Source of the DNA: Stigmatella erecta
GTDB lineage: Bacteria > Myxococcota > Myxococcia > Myxococcales > Myxococcaceae
Assembly: GCF_900111745.1 (NCBI RefSeq)
Contig: NZ_FOIJ01000017.1
Location: forward strand, 62,001-126,000
DNA length: 64,000 nt
Reading direction: 5' to 3'
Shown here in pieces: positions 19,082 to 26,757 of the stretch (position 1 is its first letter; every line of letters begins with the position of its first letter). Under the pieces are notes generated by a model, which saw only the letters and a list, made by a program, of their open reading frames with translations, searched no databases and was not told the origin of the DNA. The position numbers were made by a program, and so were the translations under genes.

Positions 19082-19816
19082 TCAGGCGGCCCGCGTGTCC
19101 GTGTCGCCCGGCTCGCCGGCGTTGCGGCGCGACAGCAGGTTCTCCAGCCGCAGCGCGTTGAGCTCCACGCTCTCCACCATGCCCTTCGAGTACGAGGTGA
19201 GGATGAGGTGGAAGACGATGCACAGCACCGCGATGGAGAGCGCGAAGGCCGTGTTGTTCATGGCCTTGGAGATGCCGTCCGAGAGCAGCTGCTGCTTCTG
19301 CTCCGCCGGCACGTTGCCGAGCGCCTGGAAGGTGCCGATGAGGCCGAAGATGGTGCCCACCAGCCCCACCAGGGTGGCGATGTTCGCCAGGGACCAGAGC
19401 CAGGGGATGCGCGCCCCCACATGCGGGGTGTGCTCCACGAGGGCCTCCTCCACGGCCTTGGCCACCTCGATTTCACCCCGGTTGGCGCGGGTGAGCCCGG
19501 CGCGGATGACCTTGGCCAGGGGGGCGTTGGGCGCCGCGCTGCACAGCTTCACCGCGCGGTCCACGTTGCCCGTCATGACGAGCTTGGAGATCTGCTCCAT
19601 GAAGGGCGGCGCATGGAGGTTGTAGCGGAACATGAGCGTGAAGAAGCGCTCGGCGGCCACCGCCAGGGAGCACGCGAACCAGAACAGGTTCACGAACATG
19701 AAAGGACCGCCGTCCTTGAAGAACTTCACGACGGAGTCCACCACGCCCAGCTTGCCGCCCTCCGGAGCCGCAGCCAGCAGCAGTCCGTCCAGCAGTCCGC
19801 TCATCAGGGGGATCAT
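19082..19816 (-). CDS. aglX: MotA/TolQ/ExbB-family proton-channel protein, probable AglX
   Basis: About 244 residues with three transmembrane helices in the TolQ/ExbB arrangement: near the N-terminus (FMFVNLFWFACSLAVAAE), then after a long cytoplasmic loop (PWLWSLANIATLVGLVGTIFGLIGTF), and the last (FALSIAVLCIVFHLILT). The Thr/Gly-rich second helix and the NNTAFALSIAV segment are the family pore motifs. With the two ExbD genes behind it this forms a proton-driven motor unit of the gliding/Tol type. The ATG at 19816 is used because the longer frame opens with GTG at 19870. A promoter-like element with an inverted repeat lies upstream. aglX is inferred from synteny with aglZ; aglR is the alternative. 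Confidence 0.86.
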   Translation of the reverse strand: MIPLMSGLLDGLLLAAAPEGGKLGVVDSVVKFFKDGGPFMFVNLFWFACSLAVAAERFFTLMFRYNLHAPPFMEQISKLVMTGNVDRAVKLCSAAPNAPLAKVIRAGLTRANRGEIEVAKAVEEALVEHTPHVGARIPWLWSLANIATLVGLVGTIFGLIGTFQALGNVPAEQKQQLLSDGISKAMNNTAFALSIAVLCIVFHLILTSYSKGMVESVELNALRLENLLSRRNAGEPGDTDTRAA

Positions 19817-19904
19817 CGCGCTGCGAATCCTTTCGACGCCCCCCGGGTCCAACGCCCTCCGCGCCTTCACGGAGGGTGGACACCCCGGCAGGGATCGGAC
19901 TCCA

Positions 19905-19934
19905 CTTTTAGAGGGCGCCTGACGAGGGTGTCAA
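19905..19934 (-). promoter_or_regulatory. Sigma-70-type promoter upstream of the ExbB gene
   Basis: On the minus strand a perfect TTGACA (-35, 19929-19934) is followed after 18 bases by TAAAAG (-10-like, 19905-19910), about 90 bases before the ExbB start. A 9-base inverted repeat (19911-19919 with 19935-19943) brackets the -35 and the spacer. The -10 is weak. Confidence 0.5.
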
Positions 19935-19943
19935 GGCGCCCTC
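19911..19943. repeat. Inverted repeat around the -35 element of the ExbB promoter
   Basis: GAGGGCGCC at 19911-19919 is exactly complementary to GGCGCCCTC at 19935-19943, with 15 bases between. It lies in the 155-base gap between topA (which ends at 19972) and the ExbB gene. It may terminate topA transcripts, although no T-run follows on the minus strand, or serve as an operator. Confidence 0.7.
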
Positions 19944-19971
19944 CGGCTACCTGCCGGGAATGCTTGGTGTT

Positions 19972-22503
19972 TCACGCAGCAGAGGGAGCGCTTGCCTCGG
20001 CCGGCTGCTGAACCTCGCGCCGGTAGTCGCACTCCTTGTTGGGACAGGCCACGTAGACGCCATCCCGCTTGGAGAACTTCTGCAGCAGGTAGGGCGACTG
20101 GCACTGGGGGCAGCTCTCCGCCAGGGGCCGGTCCCACGCGGCGAACTTGCAGTCCGGGTAGCGGTTGCAGCCGAAGAAGATCTTCCCCCGCCCGCTGCGG
20201 CGCTCGGTGAGGTAGCCCTGCTTGCAGTCCGGGCAATTCACGCCGATGGAGATGGGCTTGGAAGTCTTGCAATCCGGGTAGCCCGAGCAGGCGAGGAAGC
20301 GCCCGAAGCGGCCCCGTTTGATCACCATGGGCTTGCCGCAGTTCTCGCACTTCTCGTCCGTGGTCTCCTCCTCCACGATGACGATCTTCCCTTCGGCGTC
20401 CCGCTTGAAGTCCTTGGTGTTCTTGCAGTCGGGGTAGTTGGAGCAGGCCAGGAAGTGGCCCATCTTCCCGAACTTGATGACCAGCGGGTTGCCGCACTTC
20501 TCGCAAGGAATGTCGGTCTTGATCTCCTCGCGCTTGACGTCGCGCATCTCCGCTTCGGCCTTCTCGAGCGTCTCCTTGAAGGGCCCGTAGAAGTCGTGGA
20601 GCACGGCCTTCCAGCTCGCGCCGCCCTCGGAGATCTGATCCAGCTTCTCCTCCAGGTCCGCGGTGAAGGCGACGGCCATCTCCTTGGGGAAGTGCTTGAC
20701 CAGCATCTCGTTGGTCATCACCCCCAGGTCCGTGGGCCGGAAGCGGCCCTCCAGCTTCTCCACGTACTTCTTGTCCTGGATGGTGGACAGAATGGCCGCG
20801 TAGGTGGAGGGGCGGCCGATGCCGCGCTCCTCCAGCTCCTTCACCAGCGTGGCCTCGGAGAAGCGCGGGGGCGGCTGGGTGAAGTGCTGCTCGTTGAGCA
20901 GCTTCTGCAGGCGCAGCGTGTCGCCCTCGTTGAGCGGGGGCAGCTCGCCGGTGGCCTCCGCCGATTCGGCGGCCTCGTCGCCCGCGGCCTTGGCCTTCTC
21001 GTTGGCCGCCTCTTCCTCGGGCGTCAGCCCGGCGCCGTACACCTTGAGGTAGCCGGGGAACTTCAGCGTGGAGCCCGAGGCGCGGAACGTGGCCCGCCCC
21101 GCGGCGATGTCCGCGCTCGTCTGGTCATACACGGCGGGCTTCATCTGGCAGGCCACGAAGCGGTTCCAGATGAGCTCGTAGAGCCGGAACATGTCCTCCT
21201 CGCCCATCTGGTCGAAGAAGGGGCGCACGCGCTCCGGCGGGTACTCCAGGGACACGGGCCGGATGGCCTCGTGCGCGTCCTGGGCGTTCTTCTTGCTGCG
21301 GTACGCCACGGGCTCCTCGGGCAGGTAGTCCCCGCCGTAGTGGCCGCCGATGTACTCGCGCACCTGCTTCACCGCGTCGTCCGACAGGCGCGTGGAGTCC
21401 GTACGCATGTACGTGATGAGCGCCGTCTGGCCCTCCTCGCCCATGGGAATGCCCTCGTAGAGGCGCTGGGCGAGCGTCATCGTCTTCTTGGCGGTGAAGT
21501 GCAGCCGGTTGGCCGCCTCCTGCTGGAGCTTGGAGGTGATGAACGGCGCGGGCGCGTTGCGGCGGCGCTCGCGGCGGTCCACCTTGGCGACGCTGAAGGC
21601 CGCGCCCTGCAGCTCCGCCACCAGCCCGTCGGTCGTCTGGCGGTCCTTCAGCTCCACCTTCTTGCCGTCGATCTTGGAGAGCTTGGCCTTGAAGGGCGGC
21701 GGGCCCGAGGCCCCCTCCAGCAGCGCATCCAGCGTCCAGTACTCCTGGGGCTGGAAGGCCTTGATCTCATCCTCGCGCTCGCAGATGAGCCGCACGGCCA
21801 CCGACTGCACGCGGCCCGCGGACAGCCCACGGCGGATCTTCTTCCAGAGCAGCGGCGAGATTTGATAGCCGACGAGCCGGTCCAGGATGCGCCGCGTCTG
21901 CTGCGAGTCGTAGCTCTCCTGGTTGAGCTGGCGGGGCTGGGCGATGGCCTCCTGGATGGCCTTCTTGGTGATCTCGTTGAAGAGCACCCGGTAGGAGTCC
22001 TTGTGGCCCAGCTCCTCGAAGATGTGCCAGGCGATGGCCTCGCCCTCGCGGTCGGGGTCCGTGGCCAGGAACACCTTGTCCACGGCCTTGGCCGCCTTCT
22101 TCAGCTCGTTGAGCACCTTCTCCTTGCCCTTGATGACCTGGTACTCGGGCTGGAAGTCGTGCTCCACGTCCACGCCGATCTTGCTCTTGGGCAAGTCCTT
22201 CACGTGGCCCACGGAGGCCTTCACCGTGTAGCCCGTGCCCAGGTACTTCTTGATGGTCTTCGCCTTGGCGGGCGACTCCACGACCACCAGGTAGTGCGGG
22301 CCCTTGCCACGCGGCGCGGCCTCCTCTTCCTCGTCGGCCGACACTTCCACCGTGGCCAGCGAGCCCGCGTCCTTGCGCTTCTTGGAGGCCGTCTTCTTCT
22401 TGGCGGCCGCCTTCTTGGCCGCTGGACGCTTTGCCTTCTTCTTGGCAGCCGTCTCCTCGGCCTCGGTGCCTGTCTCGTCCGCCTTCTTCTTCCGCGTGGC
22501 CAT
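19972..22503 (-). CDS. topA: DNA topoisomerase I
   Basis: 843 residues. It relaxes negative supercoils by a type IA strand-passage reaction. The Toprim domain starts near residue 70 (LVVVESPAKAKTIKKYLG, then DPDREGEAIAWH). The active-site Tyr is Tyr365 in LITYMRTDSTRLS. The C-terminus carries four zinc-ribbon modules (CEKCGNPLV, CENCGKPMV, CPDCKQGYL, CPQCQSPYL, each with a second Cys pair). The first ~45 residues are a Lys/Ala-rich extension (AAKKKAKRPAAKKAAAKKKT) like histone H1 tails, as in other actinobacterial and myxobacterial basic-tailed DNA proteins. It follows dprA by 9 bases in the same operon. Confidence 0.97.
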   Translation of the reverse strand: MATRKKKADETGTEAEETAAKKKAKRPAAKKAAAKKKTASKKRKDAGSLATVEVSADEEEEAAPRGKGPHYLVVVESPAKAKTIKKYLGTGYTVKASVGHVKDLPKSKIGVDVEHDFQPEYQVIKGKEKVLNELKKAAKAVDKVFLATDPDREGEAIAWHIFEELGHKDSYRVLFNEITKKAIQEAIAQPRQLNQESYDSQQTRRILDRLVGYQISPLLWKKIRRGLSAGRVQSVAVRLICEREDEIKAFQPQEYWTLDALLEGASGPPPFKAKLSKIDGKKVELKDRQTTDGLVAELQGAAFSVAKVDRRERRRNAPAPFITSKLQQEAANRLHFTAKKTMTLAQRLYEGIPMGEEGQTALITYMRTDSTRLSDDAVKQVREYIGGHYGGDYLPEEPVAYRSKKNAQDAHEAIRPVSLEYPPERVRPFFDQMGEEDMFRLYELIWNRFVACQMKPAVYDQTSADIAAGRATFRASGSTLKFPGYLKVYGAGLTPEEEAANEKAKAAGDEAAESAEATGELPPLNEGDTLRLQKLLNEQHFTQPPPRFSEATLVKELEERGIGRPSTYAAILSTIQDKKYVEKLEGRFRPTDLGVMTNEMLVKHFPKEMAVAFTADLEEKLDQISEGGASWKAVLHDFYGPFKETLEKAEAEMRDVKREEIKTDIPCEKCGNPLVIKFGKMGHFLACSNYPDCKNTKDFKRDAEGKIVIVEEETTDEKCENCGKPMVIKRGRFGRFLACSGYPDCKTSKPISIGVNCPDCKQGYLTERRSGRGKIFFGCNRYPDCKFAAWDRPLAESCPQCQSPYLLQKFSKRDGVYVACPNKECDYRREVQQPAEASAPSAA

Positions 22504-22512
22504 GACTTCTCC

Positions 22513-23634
22513 TCAAATCCGCTCGAACACCCTGCCCGGGTGCTGGATCAGCAACCCCGACAGCTCCAACTCCACCAGCGCGCTCGTGAGCGCCGCGGGC
22601 GAGAGCTGGACCGCAGCCAGTACTTCCTCAAATGTGCGGGGGACCCGGTCCAACACCCCATAGGCGCCCTTGGCTTCCGCCGAGAGCCCTTCCCACCCCT
22701 CCCCCGCCCCCGGAGGCACCGCCACCACCGGGCGCGCCCCCACGAAATCCCAGACGTCCTTCACCGAGAGGCACGCCCGCGCCCGCCCCGCCCGGATCCA
22801 CCCGTTGCACCCTTCCGCCGCCGCGTTGCGCACATCCCCGGGCAGCGCCAGGACGGGGCGCCCCAGCGCCTCCCCCGCCACCGCGGTGTACAGGGCGCCG
22901 GAGTCCCGGCCCGCCCGCATCACCACCACCGCATCCGACGCGCCAGCGATGAGCCGGTTGCGCCGGGGAAAGGTGGACCTGCTTGCCCGGACGCCCGGGG
23001 GCAGCTCGCTGAAGAACACGCCCCCCCGCTCCAGGAAGTGAGGAAGCAGGCGGGCCTGAGGTGGGTCCAGCTCGTCCAGCGCCGAGCCGAGGAAGGCCCA
23101 GGTCTCTCCCCCGGCATCCAGGGCGCCCCAGTGGCAGGCCCGGTCCACCCCCATGGCGGCCCCGGACACCACGCCCACGCCGCCTTCGGCCACCTGCCGC
23201 GCGAAGTCCCGGGCGAAGGGAAGGAAGCCCTGCTCCGGGTGCCGGCTGCCCACCAGGGCCACGCGGCGGCGCGGCGGCCCCACCTGGCCCTTGTAGAAGA
23301 GCAGCGGGGGCGCGTCCGGCGTGCCCACGAGGCGCTCGGGGTAGGCCGGCTGTCCGGCGAAGGCCACCTCCATCCCGCTGGCGGCACACCGCTCCAGGGT
23401 CCGCTCGGCCCGCACCGCCAGGGGCTCACCCGCCGCCAGACGCCCGCGCACGGGGGCCGAGACGGGGGCCTCCGCCAACCACTCGCGCACCGGCCGGGAC
23501 ACCAGCGTCTCCAGGCTTCCACCGGCGAAGGCGCGCAGCGCCTCCAGGGTCTTCGGGCCCAGGCCCGGGACTGACCAGAACGCCAGCGTGGCGCCCTGGT
23601 CCGCCGACAGAATGTGCGACAAGGTACGCGCCAT
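22513..23634 (-). CDS. dprA: DNA-processing protein DprA
   Basis: 373 residues. It loads RecA on incoming single-stranded DNA during transformation. It has an N-terminal helix-hairpin/SAM-like part with PGLGPKTLEALRAF, the Rossmann core (about 110-310: VALVGSRHP, GVVSGAAMGVDRACHWGAL, FPRRNRLIAGASDAVVVM, ALPGDVRNAAAEGCN), and a C-terminal winged-helix (VLDRVPRTFEEVLAAV). It is directly upstream of topA with a 9-base gap, a conserved pairing in many bacteria. A promoter-like element lies about 65-90 bases before the ATG. Confidence 0.95.
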   Translation of the reverse strand: MARTLSHILSADQGATLAFWSVPGLGPKTLEALRAFAGGSLETLVSRPVREWLAEAPVSAPVRGRLAAGEPLAVRAERTLERCAASGMEVAFAGQPAYPERLVGTPDAPPLLFYKGQVGPPRRRVALVGSRHPEQGFLPFARDFARQVAEGGVGVVSGAAMGVDRACHWGALDAGGETWAFLGSALDELDPPQARLLPHFLERGGVFFSELPPGVRASRSTFPRRNRLIAGASDAVVVMRAGRDSGALYTAVAGEALGRPVLALPGDVRNAAAEGCNGWIRAGRARACLSVKDVWDFVGARPVVAVPPGAGEGWEGLSAEAKGAYGVLDRVPRTFEEVLAAVQLSPAALTSALVELELSGLLIQHPGRVFERI

Positions 23635-23696
23635 AGAATCCCCCCCTGCTCGGTTTCCACCTATATAGATGATGGGACCGACGGAAGGCGGCGCGA

Positions 23697-23725
23697 CACA
23701 TAAACACCGGACCGGCAGCGGTCAA
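23697..23725 (-). promoter_or_regulatory. Sigma-70-type promoter for dprA-topA
   Basis: On the minus strand TTGACC (23720-23725) and TATGTG (23697-23702) are separated by 17 bases and lie about 65 bases upstream of the dprA ATG. The spacing is ideal and the -10 is moderate. Confidence 0.5.
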
Positions 23726-23748
23726 GCAGGCCGGACCGGAGGACGACG

Positions 23749-24939
23749 TTAACGGCTCGCGGTAGGTGCCTTGCCTACACGCATCTCGGCGCGGTCGCCG
23801 GGGACGATTTCGCGCAGCGACGCCGTCAGCAGGCAGTTGGAGGCGCGCTCCTTCACCTCGGTGACGAGGCACTGGCCAATGGCCTCCACCGGCAGGGCCT
23901 TGTCCTTCTCCGTGGGCCGCAGCAGCGTCCCGCCCACCGTGTCCTCCTGGCGGGTGACGGTGAAGACGTTGCCCACTTCCACGCCGTCGGCGCTGCCCTT
24001 GTCCACCACCATCACGCTGTGCTCGCCGGTCATGGTCAGGTACGGCACCAGGGCCGTGACGATGTAACCCTTGACCTGCTTGCTGTTGGGTTTGACGGCG
24101 ACGCGGTCGGTGACCTTCTCGCCGTACGGGCCCACGAGGTCCGTGCGCTCGATGGGGTTCCAGGTGTCCTGGATCTGCGCGGTGACGAACTTGTCGCCCA
24201 CCGACAGCACCTTCAGCGTGCCGTTGAGCTCGGTGAGGTAGCCCACCTTCTTCTTCTTGTTCACCGGGTGGTCCACCACCTGCACGGTGCGGAAGACGAG
24301 GTAGCGGTCGCCCACCTTCGCGTCGGCCTTGCGCTTGAAGCGCACGTAGACCTTGTCCGGGAAGGAGAGCATCTCCGCGTCGGAGAAGGAGTTGTCGATC
24401 CGCCCCGCCTCATCCACTTCCTTCTGGGTCACGAACGCCTGCGTGGCGACGAGCGTGGTGCCCTGGGGCTGGTAAGAGATCTTCCCGGACACGGACACCA
24501 GGTCCTCGCCGCTCAGCTCCGTGGCGGCCTGGATGGGCTCGTCCTCCTCCACGGGGCCCACGCCCGCCTCCACGCGCGAGGGCACCTCCTCACCGCCGGG
24601 GAAGAAGCGCACCCGGTTGCCCGGGTAGATCCAGTGCGGGTTGGCGATCTCCGGGTTGTAGGACCAGACCTTGGGCCAGTACCAGGGGCTGCCCAGGTAC
24701 TGCTGCGACAAGTCCCACAGCGTGTCGCCGCCCACCACGGTGTGCACCTCGCCCGGGGCCGTCTCGCGGGCCCCCGCGACGTTGGGCACCCGCGCGGAGC
24801 CCGGCTCGCCCTCGTCGGCGACGTCCGAGCCCTCCGTCTCACTGCCGGGGTCCTCGGCTTCCGCGTCCTGGGCGCGGGCCAGGCCCGGCGGCGCGAGGAC
24901 CACGGCCAGGAGGAGCGATGTGAGGATCCGGGAGCGCAT
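23749..24939 (-). CDS. Secreted LysM-domain protein
   Basis: 396 residues with a signal peptide (MRSRILTSLLLAVVLAPPGLARAQ), an acidic linker, and one LysM domain at about 65-115 (HTVVGGDTLWDLSQQYLG, then WPKVWSYNPEIANPHWIYPGNRV). It then has a ~270-residue beta-rich region without a recognised family name. LysM binds peptidoglycan glycan chains, so the protein should reside in the periplasm. The ATG at 24939 has AAAGGAAG at good spacing; the longer frame uses TTG. It is 24 bases downstream of the CpoB-like gene and probably shares its operon. Confidence 0.9.
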   Translation of the reverse strand: MRSRILTSLLLAVVLAPPGLARAQDAEAEDPGSETEGSDVADEGEPGSARVPNVAGARETAPGEVHTVVGGDTLWDLSQQYLGSPWYWPKVWSYNPEIANPHWIYPGNRVRFFPGGEEVPSRVEAGVGPVEEDEPIQAATELSGEDLVSVSGKISYQPQGTTLVATQAFVTQKEVDEAGRIDNSFSDAEMLSFPDKVYVRFKRKADAKVGDRYLVFRTVQVVDHPVNKKKKVGYLTELNGTLKVLSVGDKFVTAQIQDTWNPIERTDLVGPYGEKVTDRVAVKPNSKQVKGYIVTALVPYLTMTGEHSVMVVDKGSADGVEVGNVFTVTRQEDTVGGTLLRPTEKDKALPVEAIGQCLVTEVKERASNCLLTASLREIVPGDRAEMRVGKAPTASR

Positions 24940-24963
24940 CAAGGACTTCCTTTCGGACTTCAG

Positions 24964-25767
24964 CTAGGGCGAGAGGGACGCGAGCCGCTGCTCGGCTTGG
25001 GTGGCGGCGGCCGTCCCTGGGAACTGGGTGATGACGCGGGTGTAGAGCGCGCGAGCGTCCTCGGGCTGCTTGAGCTTCAGCCTGCACTCGGCGAGCCGGA
25101 GCATGCCGTCGAGCACGGCGTCTCCAGCGGGGTAGGTGTTGATGAGGCGCTCGAAGAGGCGGGAGGCACCGTCGAGATCCTTCAGGCCCATCAGGCCCAG
25201 CCCGCCAAAGTAGAGCGCGTTGTCGGCGTGGGGATGGCGCGGGTTCTGGTCGGCGAAGGCCTGCAGCCGCGCGGCCCCCCCTTCCACGTTGCCGGTGCGC
25301 AGCGCCGCCACGGCCTGCTCGTACTCCGCGTCCAGGAGCGCCGTGTTCGCGGGCTCCGCGGCGTCCGTGTCCCCGGGCGAGGAGCTGACGAACATCTCCA
25401 TCTGGCCGGTGTCCGGCTCCACCACGTCCACCTGGACGGGCAGCGAGGGGGCAGGCTCGTTCTTCGGCTTGAGCTTCACCACCGTGAGCGACGGCACCTC
25501 GTGGGCGCGGGAGGACGGGGGCGGGGCTGCTGGAGCCGGTTCGGCGGGCGCCTTCACGGACGAGGGGCGCGCGCTGAGCACGGAGGCGCTGCGCTCGATG
25601 CGCTCCAGCTTCTCACCCATGCGGGCCTGCTGCTCCCGGAGGGCGCGCAGCTCCGAGCGCAACGCCGTCACCTCCGCCTGGGAGGCGGAAGGGGTGGCGC
25701 ACGCCATGAGCGAGCACAACGGGACGGCGGCGATCAGCCGCCAGGGCATGGAAGGACGCTTCAGCAC
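24964..25767 (-). CDS. CpoB/YbgF-like TPR lipoprotein
   Basis: 267 residues. It has a lipoprotein signal with lipobox LMAC (Cys about residue 23) and a coiled-coil (about 30-65, VTALRSELRALREQQARMGEKLERIE). A Pro/Ala-rich linker follows, then three TPR-like units at the C-terminus (AEYEQAVAALRTGNVEGG, HADNALYFGGLGLMGLKDL, LAECRLKLKQPEDARALY). This coil-plus-TPR plan is that of CpoB/YbgF, which coordinates outer-membrane constriction with the Tol-Pal system. The start is a GTG with GGAG 9 bases upstream. Next to the LysM gene and near the TolQ/TolR-like genes, an envelope role is likely. Confidence 0.82.
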   Translation of the reverse strand: MLKRPSMPWRLIAAVPLCSLMACATPSASQAEVTALRSELRALREQQARMGEKLERIERSASVLSARPSSVKAPAEPAPAAPPPSSRAHEVPSLTVVKLKPKNEPAPSLPVQVDVVEPDTGQMEMFVSSSPGDTDAAEPANTALLDAEYEQAVAALRTGNVEGGAARLQAFADQNPRHPHADNALYFGGLGLMGLKDLDGASRLFERLINTYPAGDAVLDGMLRLAECRLKLKQPEDARALYTRVITQFPGTAAATQAEQRLASLSP

Positions 25768-25827
25768 GGTTCTCCGGGGGGTGAGGATAGAGAGGGGCCT
25801 CGGAGACGGTCAAGAAATCGGCCGGGA

Positions 25828-26589
25828 TCAGAAGCGATGAAGCACGAAATTGAGGTGGCGCCCCGTCCGGCCCGCGTCGCGCCGGTGCGAGAAGAAGTGC
25901 GCCGCGTCACACGAGGTACACTCCTGTAGCACGTCCATGTGGGGCACCTTCACCCCCACCCGCCGCAGGGTCAGCACCACCGCGCGCGGCAAGTCCAGCC
26001 GGAACTCGTCCCCCCGCGCCACCACCACGTCCGCGCCAAAGCGCGTGGCGAAGCGCCGCGCGAGATCCTCGGACACCACGTAGCAGCACTGCTGGATGGC
26101 GGGCCCCACGGCCACGAGCAGCTTCTCCGGCTTCGCCCCGCGCGCCACCAGGGACTCCACCGCCCGGGCGGAGATGTCCGCGTCCGTGCCCCGCCACCCC
26201 GAGTGCACCGCCGCCACGTGCGGGCCCTCTGGGTCCACCAGGAGCACCGGCACGCAGTCCGCGGTGGACACGCCCACCCACTGTCCGGGTTGATCCGTCC
26301 AGAGCGCATCCGCCTCGGTCTGTTGCGGCCGGAGCGGCCCGGCCCCCTCCCCCGCCACGGCTTGCACCACCCGGTCTCCGTGGATCTGCTTCACCGTGGC
26401 CAGCGTGCCGGGCGTCGCGCCCACGGCCTGGGCCAGGCGCCGGTAGTTCTCCTCCACGCGCTCGCGCTCGTCTCCCACGGAGAACCCCAGGTTGAGCGAG
26501 GCGAAGGGGCCCTCGGAGACCCCCCCCTGGCGCGTGGCGAATCCGTGAGGCACGGGCAAGAGCGGCGATGTGATGAACAGCGGTTCCAT
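25828..26589 (-). CDS. pgeF: Purine nucleoside/peptidoglycan-editing factor PgeF (laccase-domain, YfiH family)
   Basis: 253 residues of the YfiH/DUF152 family: HGFATRQGGVSEGPFASLNLGF at the start, QIHGDRVV, the metal ligands in STADCVPVLL and AVHSGWRG, the AVGPAIQQCCYVV segment, and SHRRDAGRTGRHLNFV at the end. Family members have been described as peptidoglycan-editing factors and as zinc-dependent purine nucleoside phosphorylase/adenosine deaminase enzymes. The ATG at 26589 has GGAG 9 bases upstream; longer frames add unrelated residues. It is first in the run pgeF, cpoB-like, LysM. Confidence 0.93.
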   Translation of the reverse strand: MEPLFITSPLLPVPHGFATRQGGVSEGPFASLNLGFSVGDERERVEENYRRLAQAVGATPGTLATVKQIHGDRVVQAVAGEGAGPLRPQQTEADALWTDQPGQWVGVSTADCVPVLLVDPEGPHVAAVHSGWRGTDADISARAVESLVARGAKPEKLLVAVGPAIQQCCYVVSEDLARRFATRFGADVVVARGDEFRLDLPRAVVLTLRRVGVKVPHMDVLQECTSCDAAHFFSHRRDAGRTGRHLNFVLHRF

Positions 26590-26757
26590 TGCGGACTCCA
26601 CGGTAACCCATCCGTTCCGAGAGGACATCGTTCTCAGGGAAATCACGTTGTTGAAAGAAAATTCCTCCACGAACGTTTGACAGCCTCAAGCCGTCCACCC
26701 GAAAATTCCAACCCTGTGGGTCTGCTGGAGCTGGCTCCGGGGGCTCATCCCGAGAAT

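Noticed and set aside
19960-23574. A 1204-residue plus-strand frame opposite topA and dprA
   Set aside because: Antisense shadow; both minus-strand genes are unmistakable.
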